Assembly (NCBI GenBank): GCA_005405945.1
Contig: BJHW01000001.1
Span: 2,542,001-2,606,000 of the forward strand
Reading direction: 5' to 3'
DNA: 64,000 nucleotides
DNA from: Streptomyces violaceusniger
Lineage (GTDB): Bacteria > Actinomycetota > Actinomycetes > Streptomycetales > Streptomycetaceae
Part shown: positions 26,191-35,215 of the stretch, one piece after another
Position numbering within the stretch: the stretch's first letter is position 1
How the letters are laid out: the number at the start of each line of letters is the position of its first letter
Made by a program: the position numbers and the translations under genes
Notes under the pieces: generated by a model
The model's database searches: none
Told to the model about the DNA's origin: nothing
Seen by the model: only the letters and a program-made list of their open reading frames with translations

Positions 26191-27711
26191 CTACCGCGCC
26201 TCCTGGTCGCTGTCCGGGACTCGTGCGGCCCACATCGGCGGCCGCTCCGTCCGTAATTGGTCCATCCCGTGTCGCCGGGCCGGCCGCTCGCCATGGCCCC
26301 GCAGCGCGATGTGCAGCCCGTCCCACAGCGTGCCGTCGGTCCGGTCACGCGGATCGGGGTCGATCAGCACCACACCGATCACCTGAATGCTCTGGTCCGC
26401 GAGCTGCCGCGCCACGGTGTGCAGCCATGCGGCGCTGCCGTGCCCGGCACGCACGACGAGCACGGTCCGGGTACCGAGGTACTGGAGGTCGGTCCACGCG
26501 GTGCCGGGCGCGACCGAGCCGACGCCGAACCGGCGCTCCTGATGCGACACGGCGGCGGCATGCTCGCCGCCGACCACCGTGGGGTCTCCTGGCTTGGGGC
26601 GGTGCCCCGCGAGCTGCTGGCCGGGCAGACCATCGACGATGGCCACTGGCCCATCCGCCGCCAGTGCCCTGCCGAGGTCCAGGGCGATCACGCTCGTGCT
26701 GCGCGCACAGCCCAGTTCCAGCAGCGACACCGTTTCCTCGGAGCCGCGCACGGTGCGGGCCAGGGACGCGGTGAGCCTTGTCCGTGCCGCCCGGATCCGT
26801 CGGCGCTGCCACAGCCTGCCCGACCGGCGGGGCAGCTCCGCGATGACCGAGGCGCCCAGGTTCGCCGCGATCTCCCGGCGGAGTATGGGGCGGTCCGCCA
26901 CCACCGTGCCGACCGCGGCCACCGCGAGACCGAGGGCGAGTCCGAGGACGAGGCCGATCGCGGCGTTGGTGGCAGCGGCCTTGGGCAGGGACTGCCGCAC
27001 CACGCGCGGGGCGTCCACGATCTGTGTTCCGGCGATGATCCGGGGCGTGCCGGTGCGTGCCTCCGCGGCGCGTTGGTCGAAATCGGCGATCCGCGAGTTG
27101 AGCTCGGCCCGGCGGGCGAAGAGCGACTCGGTGCTCGCCGACGCTTCCGGGTCGCTGCCCGGCGATCGGCCTCCGATCGCCTTGTTGACCTCGGCGAGTT
27201 CCTTCCGCACGCGGTCACGCTGGTCGAGCAGGGCCTTGGACTCGGCTTTCGCGGCCTCCCGCATCCGCCGCACATGGTCCGCGACGAACGCGTCGGCCAG
27301 CGCCTTGGCTCGTGCCACCGCTTCCACCTCGCTGTCACCCGTCACATCGATCTGCAGCAGGTTGTTGGTCAAGCCGGTGCCCCGGTAGTCCCGCATGAAG
27401 TCCTCCGGTTTTACCGGGGACTTGAGGGACCGCAGGGCCTCGCCGGCGATCCGCGAGGTCCCCAGCAGGGCGGCATCGGTGCGGATCAGCGTTCCGGTGT
27501 CGTTCGGCTGGTCCTCCTGATGCGCGACCAGCACTTTGGTCACCGCGGTCGGCGGCGGTGGCAGCAGGATCGCCATCGCCGCGCCGGCCAGCAGCCCCAG
27601 CAGAGCCATGGAGCACCAGAGGCGGCGGCGCCTGCGCACCGCCACCACCAGCGCCTGGAGGTCGAGGAGCGGAGTGGCGGCCGACGACTCCGCGGTCTTG
27701 CTCGTCGTCAC
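26191..27711 (-). CDS. Wzz-like chain-length protein with kinase-like domain lacking Walker A
   Basis: A 506-residue protein. Residues about 30-55 form TM1 (LWCSMALLGLLAGAAMAILL) followed by a periplasmic part with coiled coil (LLDQRDRVRKELAEVNKAI), then TM2 near residue 250 (AIGLVLGLALGLAVAAVGTV). The cytoplasmic tail resembles the BY-kinase/MinD fold in order (VIALDLGRALAADGPVAIVDG; TVLVVRAGHGS), but the expected GxxGxGKT/S loop is replaced by ELGCARSTSVIALDL and there is no Tyr cluster. It likely sets chain length or scaffolds the export complex without being a kinase. GTG at 27711 with GGAGG; GTGA overlap with the next Wzz gene. Confidence 0.8.
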   Translation of the reverse strand: MTTSKTAESSAATPLLDLQALVVAVRRRRRLWCSMALLGLLAGAAMAILLPPPPTAVTKVLVAHQEDQPNDTGTLIRTDAALLGTSRIAGEALRSLKSPVKPEDFMRDYRGTGLTNNLLQIDVTGDSEVEAVARAKALADAFVADHVRRMREAAKAESKALLDQRDRVRKELAEVNKAIGGRSPGSDPEASASTESLFARRAELNSRIADFDQRAAEARTGTPRIIAGTQIVDAPRVVRQSLPKAAATNAAIGLVLGLALGLAVAAVGTVVADRPILRREIAANLGASVIAELPRRSGRLWQRRRIRAARTRLTASLARTVRGSEETVSLLELGCARSTSVIALDLGRALAADGPVAIVDGLPGQQLAGHRPKPGDPTVVGGEHAAAVSHQERRFGVGSVAPGTAWTDLQYLGTRTVLVVRAGHGSAAWLHTVARQLADQSIQVIGVVLIDPDPRDRTDGTLWDGLHIALRGHGERPARRHGMDQLRTERPPMWAARVPDSDQEAR

Positions 27712-29103
27712 GGTGAACCTCCCGTCGCGGGGCCGCGCACCGCGAGAGCCAGCGTGGCCTCGTCCGACGGACGGTCGGCGGTTCGCGTCGGACGGGTCCG
27801 GACCGCTCCGGCGACGACGATGCCGACGATCTCATGCCTGGCGTCCGCACACGCCTCGGCGATGCCGGCGAGCTCCTCCGCGGTCCAGCTGCCCGCGCTG
27901 AGGACGACCAGGGCACCGGACTCGGTGTCGCGGTCCGGCACGACCGGCCGGTCCACCGAAACCTCCACCACCCGCAGCATGGGGTATCCCTGCTCGGCGA
28001 GGAGGGGGAGGGATCGCCCTTGGACTCGGCGACGAGTTGCTCGGCGGCCCGGCGGGCGATCTCGTCGCCTTCGGGTACGACCACCAGCAGCCGCCGGGGG
28101 GCCGGCAGCCGGTCCCGGAGGCGGGCGCACACCCGCCGGTAGCGGAGCCGCCTTCCGGCCTCGTCGCCGGACCTCTGCGGGGTCGGTGTGTCCCACCGGA
28201 TGTCCACGCCGAGGAACCGGCGGATCCAGGCCCGTGGGCCACCGCCCACCGGCCGGTGCGCGCGCCGTTCATGGGTTACGTCGACGGTGCCCAGCAGCGC
28301 CGAGCCGAGCGCCGCGGCGATCTCCGGTTCGGTGCGCGGTCGGCGGCTCATCCGTGCGGCGGTGAGATGGCCGATGACCGCGAGCAGGAAGAACAGCAGC
28401 GCTCCGGCGACGATGAGCTGCGTCCTCGTCGGCGGTGCCTCGCCGGTCGGCCGGGCCGCCGGGCCCATGACGACCATGTTGGACTTGTTGGTCACCGGGT
28501 CGGCCTCGTCCAGCTTTTTCATGGCGCCCTGCAGCGCGGTGCGCAGCTTCTCGAGCTCGGTGCGGCCCTGCACGCTCTCCACGGTCTGCCCGGATCGGCC
28601 GCGTCGGCCAGCTCGGTGATGCGGCGGCTGGTCCGCACCACCAGCTTCCGCAAGTCCTCGGGCCCGGCCGACGCTTGGGAGTCGGTGTCGTCGCCCGCGA
28701 GCCGCGCGGCGAAGGCGACGAATTGCTGGGCCACCTGGTCGGAGAGCTTCTGCGCGCGCTCCGGGGTCTCGGCCGTACCCGAGATCTTGATGATGTTCCC
28801 GTCGGCGGCCTTGGCGCTCACCCGATCCCGCAACTCGCTGCCGCTGACCCCGGTCCAGCCGAGCGTGGCGGCCGCGCGGTCGACCACCACCGAACTGGTC
28901 GCGATCTCCGCCTGAGTCAGCAGCTCGCGCTCCTCCCACGCCCCCGGCAGCAGTACCGATGCCGCCGTCGTGTAGCGCGGTGGGAACAGCAACGAGGTGC
29001 CGTAGCCGACGAGCGCCCCCACCACGGCGAGGATGGTGAGCAGCCGCCAGCGCCGACGGAAAATCCGCCCGATCGTGACCAGGCGTATCGTGTCATCGCT
29101 CAA
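27708..29103 (-). CDS. Second Wzz-like chain-length protein, two apparent frameshifts
   Basis: Three frames join to one Wzz-like protein. It begins LSDDTIRLVTIGRIFRRRWR, TM1 LLTILAVVGALVGYGTSLLF, then the Wzz periplasmic part up to RRITELADAADPG. The next frame gives QTVESVQGRTELEKL, TM2 (LIVAGALLFFLLAVIGHL) and a tail to AEQLVAESKGD; the third gives LLAEQGYPMLRVVEV to the end. Breaks lie near 28590 (a G run) and 28020 (a C run), each curable by one added base. The tail again has a nucleotide-kinase-like order without a Walker A loop (LVVVPEGDEIARRAAEQL). TTG start at 29103 forms a TTGA overlap with the GT4 stop. Confidence 0.72.
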
Positions 29104-30337
29104 CGGCGCGGCCTCTTCCCTGCCCGGTCCGGGTCGCCCGCCGACGCGTAGGCGGCGAGCAGGGACGCTTGCGAGTTCCGCCAGGAGAGCGGCCCGCTGA
29201 TCCGCTCCTGGCCGATCTTGCCCATCCGGGCCCGCTTCTCCGGATCGTCCAGCAACTCCGCGATGAGTCCCGCGAATTGGGCCTCGTCGTTGGCGGGCGC
29301 GTAGACGGCGGCGTCACCGGCGGAGACGCGCGCCTCCTTCAGGTCGAACGAGACGATCGGCCGGCCCATCGCCATGTACTCCAGGACCTTGTTCATGGTC
29401 GACACGTCGTTGAGCGGATTGCGCGGGTCCGGGGAGAGGCACACGTCCGCGGTGGACAGGTACCGCACCAGGTCGGCGTCCGGAATGCGCCCGGTGAACC
29501 GCACCTGCTCGGACAGCCCGAGCCGCCGGGACAGCTCCACCATCGCGTCGAAGGCGTCGCCGGAGCCGACGAACACCGCGTGCCAGTCGGTCCGCCCGAG
29601 CTCGTCGCGCAGCTTCGCGAGGGACCGCAAGGCATAGTCGACGCCGTCCTGCGGGCCCATGACCCCGAGGTAGCAGAGCAGATGAGGCCTGCCGCGCTTC
29701 AACTCCGGTTCGGGCGGCACCGGTTGGAACCGGTCGACGGCGGGCGCGCTGCGCACCACGAAGACGTCCTCCGGCCGCTTGCCGCCTCGGCGCACCGCGA
29801 CGTCCCGGTAGCTCTCGTTCGTGGCGAGCACGACGTCCGCGGTGCGGTAGGTCCGCCGTTCCAGCGCGCACACGGCGCGGTAGAGCAGGTCCTCGCCGCG
29901 GTCGAACCGGGAGAGGTACAGCTCGGGTACCAGGTCGTGCTGGTCGAAGACGAACCGCGCGCCGCGCCGCTTCAGCCACAGCGCCGGCAGGAACAGCAGA
30001 TCGGGCGGGTTGCACGCGTGGACCACGTCGACCGGGCCGACCTTGCGGACCAGCCGGGCCGTATGCCACAGCGCCGATCCGTACTCCCTCAGGTAGCCGG
30101 CCGGTCCTCCGGTGGCCGCGCGCAACGGGTAGCGGTGGATCCGCACGCCGTCGATCTCCGCCTCCGGCTCGGTGTCCCGCTTGCTCCCCCGGGACAGATG
30201 ACGTGCACCGTCCAGCCCGCGTCGCGCAGTGTCGTGCACTCCTGCCACACCCGCCGGTCGAACGGCACCGACAGGTTCTCCACCAGGATCAGCGCGCGCC
30301 GGCCCGACCCGTCACCGCTGATCGCGTCACCAAGCAA
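29100..30337 (-). CDS. Family 4 glycosyltransferase, frameshifted near its N-terminus
   Basis: The first frame gives ALILVENLSVPFDRRVWQE and DAGWTVHVICPG; the second continues DTEPEAEIDGVRIHRYPL to the stop at 29100. One G is missing from the G run near 30190. The joined protein is a GT-B glycosyltransferase: VDVVHACNPPDLLFLPAL in the acceptor half, LCYLGVMGPQDGVDYAL and NKVLEYMAMGRPIVSFDL (E..AMG.P) in the donor half. Relatives transfer hexoses or uronic acids in capsule assembly. I place the start at TTG 30337, which overlaps the dehydrogenase gene by 11 nt; the exact start is uncertain. Confidence 0.75.
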
Positions 30338-31652
30338 GGCCCATGTACCCCGGTTCGGCCCGGCGCGCCTCGGCGTCGGGGAGGCGGATGAGGTCGACGA
30401 TCACCGGGCCGTCGCCATGGGGCAGCGCCGACAGCACGGCCGGATCCCTGGTCCCGACCAGGCACACCTCGGCGTGCTCGAGCACCTCGTCGACGGAGTC
30501 CGCGAGCAGCTGCGCGAGGTGCGGAAGCCGGGTCTCGATGTACTCGCGGTTGGCGCCGAGCAGCCGGGAGAGGCTCACGTTGGCGTCGTGGATCTTGAGG
30601 TCGTACCCCTTGCCGAAGAGCCTTTCCGCCAGCTCGACGAGCGGGCTCTCGCGGAGGTCGTCGGTGCCGGGTTTGAAGGACAGCCCGAACAGGCCCACCC
30701 GGCGCTTGCCGGTGCGCTCGACCAGCTCCACCGCGCGCTGCAGATGGTCGGAGTTGGAGGGCAGCACATGGGCGAGGATGGGCACCGAGACATCGGCCCG
30801 CCGCGCCGCGTGGACCAGGCTGCGCAGGTCCTTCGGCAGGCAGGAGCCGCCGAAGGCGAAGCCGGGCCGCAGGTATGCGGGGCTGATGTTCAGCTTGCGG
30901 TCGGCCAGGAACACGTCCATCACCTGGTGCGAGTCCACCCCGAGCGCCTGGCACACGGCGCCCAGCTCGTTCGCGAAACCGATCTTGAGGCCGTGGAAGG
31001 CGTTGTCCGCGTATTTGATCGCCTCGGCCGTCGGGACCGGCACCCGGAACACCTCGCCGGGTAAGCCGTCGTACAGCGCCGTCACCGCGTCGCCGCTCGC
31101 CGGGTCGAGCTCGCCGATGACGGTCTTGGGCGGGTCGAAGAAGTCCCGCACGCTCGTGCCCTCGCGCAGGAACTCCGGGTTGACCGCGACCCCGATGTCC
31201 ACCCCGGCCGTGCCGCCGACGTTCTTCTCCAGGATCGGCACCAGCAGGTTCAGGCAGGTGCCCGGGAGCATGGTGCTGCGGAACACGACGGTGTGCCGGC
31301 CCCCCTGCTCGGCCCCCTCGGCCAGCGCGACGCCGATCTGCTCGGTGACCCGCTCCAAGTACGTGGTGCACAGGCTGCCGTTGGGCTCCGACGGCGTGCC
31401 CACGCAGACCAGCGACACCTCGCTGTCCATGATCGCCTCGCGGACGTCGCCGGTGGCGCGGAGCGCTCCGGTCCGCACGACCTCGGCGATGAGCCCGCCG
31501 ATCCGCTCCTCGACCACCGGGGCCTTGCCGTCGTTGACCAGGTCGACCTTCACCTGGTTCACGTCCACCCCGATGACCTCGTGCCCCATGCTGGCCAGGC
31601 ACGCGGCCGACACGCAGCCCACGTAGCCGAGCCCGAAAACGCTGACTCTCAT
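30327..31652 (-). CDS. Nucleotide-sugar 6-dehydrogenase, GDP-mannose dehydrogenase-like
   Basis: A 441-residue UDP-glucose/GDP-mannose dehydrogenase family enzyme. Rossmann motif SVFGLGYVGCVSAACL at the start, VCVGTPSEPNG, and catalytic Cys271 in GFAFGGSCLPKDLRSL. LSFKPGTDDLRESPLVELAE and the C-terminal GYMGLAW ending are closer to AlgD-type GDP-mannose dehydrogenase than to UDP-glucose dehydrogenase as I recall these families. It would give GDP-mannuronate, a uronic acid donor for the polymer, which fits the AsnB-like and heparinase genes. ATG at 31652 (MRVSVFG) is chosen over in-frame upstream codons; a GGGGAGG-rich site precedes it. Confidence 0.87.
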   Translation of the reverse strand: MRVSVFGLGYVGCVSAACLASMGHEVIGVDVNQVKVDLVNDGKAPVVEERIGGLIAEVVRTGALRATGDVREAIMDSEVSLVCVGTPSEPNGSLCTTYLERVTEQIGVALAEGAEQGGRHTVVFRSTMLPGTCLNLLVPILEKNVGGTAGVDIGVAVNPEFLREGTSVRDFFDPPKTVIGELDPASGDAVTALYDGLPGEVFRVPVPTAEAIKYADNAFHGLKIGFANELGAVCQALGVDSHQVMDVFLADRKLNISPAYLRPGFAFGGSCLPKDLRSLVHAARRADVSVPILAHVLPSNSDHLQRAVELVERTGKRRVGLFGLSFKPGTDDLRESPLVELAERLFGKGYDLKIHDANVSLSRLLGANREYIETRLPHLAQLLADSVDEVLEHAEVCLVGTRDPAVLSALPHGDGPVIVDLIRLPDAEARRAEPGYMGLAW

Positions 31653-31723
31653 GACCCGTTCCTCCCCCAGGCAAGCCCTTCCGGCCCGCCTTCCGTGCGT
31701 CGACTGGACGACGCCCCCACGCA

Positions 31724-33201
31724 TCAGTAGGCCCCCTGCCCCTGGAGCACCGCACGCAGCGTCTTCCACAAGATCACTGTGTCCAGGGCGAGTGACCAGT
31801 CCTCCACGTACCGCAGGTCCAGCCGGACCGCCTCCTCCCACGGCAGGTCGCTGCGTCCGCTGATCTGCCACAGGCCGGTGAGCCCGGGCTTGACCAGCAG
31901 CCGCCGCCGGATGTCCGGGCCGTACGCGGCGGACTCCTCCGGCAGTGGAGGCCGCGGGCCGACGAGCGACATCGATCCGGTGAGCACGTTGAAAAGCTGC
32001 GGGAGCTCGTCGATCGAGTACCGGCGCAGCACCGCTCCCACCCGGGTCACCCGCGGATCCCGGCGGACCTTGAACAGCAGCCCCGCACCCTCGTTGCGGT
32101 CGGCCAGCTCGGCACGTGCCCCGTGGGCCCCGGCGACCATGGTGCGGAACTTGAGGATGGTGAACTCGCGGCCGTCCTTGCCGACCCTGCGCTGGCGGTA
32201 GAACGCCCCACCCCGGCTGTCCACCAGCACGAGCAGCGCGACGAACACCATCAGCGGCGCGAACAGCACCAGCAGGACCGCCGAGCCCACCCGGTCGACG
32301 ACCCCTTTGACCGCCCGGCGGCCCCGGTGAAGGCCGGCATGCTGACCCGCAGCAGCGGGATCCCGAGCACCGCGTCGATGTGCAGCCGCGGGCCGGCCAC
32401 CTCCATCAGCACGGGGGCCACGACCATCTCGGCGTCGCTGCCCTCGAGGTTCCAGGCCAGCCGCTGCAGCCGGTCCGGTGTCCAGTGCGGGTCCGGGGTG
32501 ACCGCGACGACTCGGTAGTCGTCGTGGCGGACGTGCTTGGCGACGTCCGTCAGCCGGCCGACGACCCGCACTCCGTCCAGTTGGTCACCGTCGAGCCCGC
32601 GACCGTCCGTCGTGCACACCGCCTCCACCCGCCAGCCGAGGTGCGGGAACTTGCGGGTTCGGGTGATCAGATCGCGCACGGTGGCCGGGCTCCCGGCAGC
32701 GAGCACCGGTCGCAGACACCGTCCTTCCTTCCGCTGTTTGTGCAGCCAGAGGCGCAGCAGATACCGCGCGGTCATGGTGATGAGCGCGATCGCGGGGATC
32801 GCGACGAAGATCCAGAGCTTGATGTTGCGCGAGGTGAGGGCGATCCCGCCGAGCGCCAGTACGACGGTCGCCGCGAACAGTGAGCGTCCGAGCCGGCGGA
32901 ATTCCTCGGCGCCCTGGCCGAGCACGGCCGGGGCCCACGACCGGCTCACCGCGAGCGCCCCCAGCACCAGCAGCTCGGTGCCGAAGGCGAGAATTCCCCA
33001 CTTCTCGTGCCAGTTGGCCGCGTCCCGGGCCCCGAAGAAGTTGCCGATCGCCGCCACCACGACGGCGGTGGCCACGGTATCGCTGGTGATCACGGTACGG
33101 CGGTACCGCTGCTCCCAGTCGTTCGCGGGCTGTCTGATCGCCCCGTCCGCCAGACGCCCGCGCGCCGGCGGAAACGGGTTGACTAATCCCCCTTGCCGCA
33201 C
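31724..33201 (-). CDS. Polyprenyl-phosphate sugar phosphotransferase (initiating transferase), frameshifted
   Basis: The N-terminal frame from GTG 33201 holds four to five membrane segments and a CoA-binding-like domain (LRPVLAAGSPATVRDLITR). The second frame holds the catalytic bacterial sugar transferase domain: ILKFRTMVAGA, LRRYSIDELPQLFNVLTG, SMSLVGPRPPLPEE, VKPGLTGLWQISGRS. Together they make a WbaP/CpsE-type protein that puts the first sugar-1-phosphate on undecaprenyl phosphate. One base is missing near 32320. GGGGGG precedes the start. It is the first gene of the operon. Confidence 0.83.
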
Positions 33202-33243
33202 AGAACCCCCCCAGGTCCCCAGTGGTTCGACGTATTCGCCTCA

Positions 33244-33417
33244 CACTGTTGCTCGGGAGGCCCCCGCCCCCGTACTGTTCCTCCCCTCGGGGCCCCGCCC
33301 CGCCCTGTTACTCCTCGCGGGAGGCCCCCCGGCCCCCGCGCCGCGCTGTCCCTCCCCGCGGGAGACCCCCACCCCCGCGCCGCGCTGTCCTCCCCGCAGG
33401 AGGCCCCCGCCCCCGCG
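33244..33417. repeat. Five degenerate tandem repeats in the operon leader
   Basis: Units at 33244-33271, 33273-33302, 33303-33340, 33341-33379 and 33380-33417, each built around CTGT..CTC then GGGAGGCCCCC and a run of C. The last two (38-39 nt) are nearly identical. On the transcribed strand of the operon they become G-rich, with GGGGGCGGGGG blocks and a small inverted repeat of the form CCTCC..GGAGG in each unit. They lie 43-216 nt upstream of the sugar transferase start. Confidence 0.7.
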
Positions 33418-33901
33418 CATGACATCGCGGCTATTTCAGAGCTACTCGAACTACCCACCCTGGCGGCAGTGGACTCGCATGTCCCGCCAGACTCTCGAGG
33501 TGCGCGGGAGCCCGTCGAAACCCCGGGTGCTCCCCGCACCCAAGGCCCCCTCTCGGGCCCCAAGAATTGATCACCCCCATGTCTGGCTCCGGCGACGCGA
33601 CGGCTGACTGACCGTGGAGCCGGACCCATAGATCATCATTTGTCGCCTGGTGTCCAAACATGTGAAGCACCGTCAATCTAGACCATCGGCGCCGATCTGA
33701 AGAGAGGATGTGTGTAATTTGTGTTCAAACTTTGAAGCTGGATCCACCGGGGGGTGACCACCCGCGGGCGCCCTGACGACTGGCCCACGACGAGCGCAAG
33801 CTAGCACCAACTGCCCATACCGTGAGCGGCGTTCGAAATACCGTAAGATCCACAGATGTTTACCGGCCAGGGCAGCGGGGCGCGTCTGTTCGACACCCGC
33901 A
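33418..33901. other. Promoter-bearing intergenic region of the polysaccharide operon
   Basis: No gene recognised. Around 33630-33740 the sequence is markedly richer in A and T than its surroundings, including AATCTAGA-like sequence and the palindrome ATCGGCGCCGAT (about 33685-33696). The operon promoter most likely lies here, but I cannot pick a convincing -10/-35 pair. Confidence 0.4.
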
Positions 33902-33933
33902 GTGCCTGACCTGGGACAGGTCCGGTCAGGCAC
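33902..33933. terminator. Hairpin after the Endo H gene
   Basis: GTGCCTGACC at 33902-33911 pairs perfectly with GGTCAGGCAC at 33924-33933 across a 12-nt loop. It starts about 40 nt past the Endo H stop, on its downstream side, and would separate that gene from the polysaccharide operon. Confidence 0.6.
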
Positions 33934-33971
33934 CGTCATCCATCGGGTACTCGCCGGGGCGTGCGGTCGCC

Positions 33972-34907
33972 TTATGGCGTGTAGACGGCGTTACTGCCGT
34001 ACAGCTCCCTGGTGAACGCGGAGACATCGGCGCTGCGATCGGCGCCGTCGAGGTTGTACGTCAGATAGACGCCGTACCCCTCGCTGACGGTGCGGCGGGC
34101 GAGGCTGGCGGCCACGCTCTGCGAGGTCCGGCCGATCTCGACGGCTGCCGGCGACAGCTTCGACTTGGGCAGTGCCACGCGGGGAACCTGCCAGGTGCCG
34201 TAGTACGGGTTCCAGGCGTAGTCGAACTTGGACGAGACGTCGACGCCGCCGTAGGAGAGGCGCGACGCGGCCGGGCCGATGTTGTAGAGGCTGATGATCT
34301 TGCCCGGCATGTTCGCGCGCAGCGCGGTCACCAGGTGCACGAACGAGCTGTCGTTGGGCTGCCCGGTGCCGTTGTTGCCGTACTCCGCGTACTCGTCGTC
34401 GAAGTCGATGCCGTCGAGGCCGTACTTGGCCACGGCGTCCGACAACGTTTTCGCGAACGCCGAAGCCGCTTGCTGGGAGGGGAAGTTGGCGAAGCCCGCG
34501 CCCTGGTGGTTGCCGAGCACCGAGAGGACGACCTTGATGCCCTTCTGCTGCAACGGCCGTATCTCCGTGGCGGCGTTGTCGAGGACGCGCTGCACGTTCT
34601 CGTTGAAGTGCAGATACGCCGCCTTCGTACCCGTGTCGTAGTTGATGTTCGCCGCGAAGATCACGGCGACGTCGAAGACGTTGCCGCCGCCATTGGCGAG
34701 GGTGTACTTGCCGACGTTGCGCATGCTGTTGTTGTTCACCTCGACGTACGCCACCGAGGTCGGCCCCTGTTTCGCGGCAGCGGGAGCCGCTGCCGCGCCG
34801 GTCGCGGTGGTCGCAGCGGTCGCGGCGGTCCCGGCGAAGGCGAGGGCCGCGACCGCCGAGAGCGCGAACACGGCCCTCCGTACTCTGCTCCGTACCAGAG
34901 TGAACAT
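33972..34907 (-). CDS. Endo-beta-N-acetylglucosaminidase H-like (GH18)
   Basis: A 311-residue secreted enzyme very close in pattern to Streptomyces Endo H. It has a Sec signal peptide (AVFALSAVAALAFAGTAATA), then KQGPTSVAYVEVNNNSM, the catalytic KYGLDGIDFDDEYAEYG (D170 and E172, the Asp-x-Glu pair of GH18) and GVYLTYNLDGADRSAD. Endo H cuts between the two GlcNAc residues of high-mannose N-glycans. The start MFTLVRSRVRR at 34907 matches the known precursor; an in-frame ATG at 34928 is less likely. It is in the same direction as the polysaccharide operon, but a hairpin and about 750 nt lie between them. Confidence 0.93.
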   Translation of the reverse strand: MFTLVRSRVRRAVFALSAVAALAFAGTAATAATTATGAAAAPAAAKQGPTSVAYVEVNNNSMRNVGKYTLANGGGNVFDVAVIFAANINYDTGTKAAYLHFNENVQRVLDNAATEIRPLQQKGIKVVLSVLGNHQGAGFANFPSQQAASAFAKTLSDAVAKYGLDGIDFDDEYAEYGNNGTGQPNDSSFVHLVTALRANMPGKIISLYNIGPAASRLSYGGVDVSSKFDYAWNPYYGTWQVPRVALPKSKLSPAAVEIGRTSQSVAASLARRTVSEGYGVYLTYNLDGADRSADVSAFTRELYGSNAVYTP

Positions 34908-35215
34908 CGTTGCCCGGTCTCCCTCCATGGGTCGGCGCCCGACCTGTTCGAAAGCGCCGAGTGAGCCCCCAAGTCTTCCGCTCCCGTGAGGCGTTCACAA
35001 CGGGCCCTGCTGGCCACTCCGCCTTGGTCCGCGAGGGCACTGGACGCGGCGTTCGGGACACCCTCGCGACTGCCTCCCGTCGGTTGCCGCCTTGTCGGCA
35101 CCTCATTCGATACGTAGTCTCAGGCCCGCCTTCGAGGGCTGCGGCACGTCTGAACCGGGGGGTTCAAGCGCGTTCTCGTCGCGCGGCCCTGATTCCCCAG
35201 CAGTGGAACGGAAGC
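34908..35215. other. Divergent intergenic region
   Basis: Lies between the leftward Endo H gene and the rightward lipoprotein gene. I see no gene and no distinct repeat. It should hold promoters for both. Confidence 0.4.

Noticed and set aside
26191..29103. Functional BY-type tyrosine kinase (Wzc)
   Set aside because: Neither Wzz-like protein shows a Walker A loop or a Tyr cluster.
5639..33201. Antibiotic biosynthesis cluster with deoxysugar genes
   Set aside because: The sugar genes are accompanied by Wzx-, Wzy- and Wzz-like genes and an initiating sugar transferase, and no polyketide or peptide assembly gene is present, so a polysaccharide is the better reading.
33244..33417. CRISPR array
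   Set aside because: Units are 28-39 nt with no unique spacers between them, are strongly degenerate, and no cas gene is present.
33600..33760. Sigma-type promoter (TTGACG or TTGAAC as -35)
   Set aside because: No TANNNT-like -10 lies at an acceptable distance from either hexamer, so I describe the region only as AT-rich.
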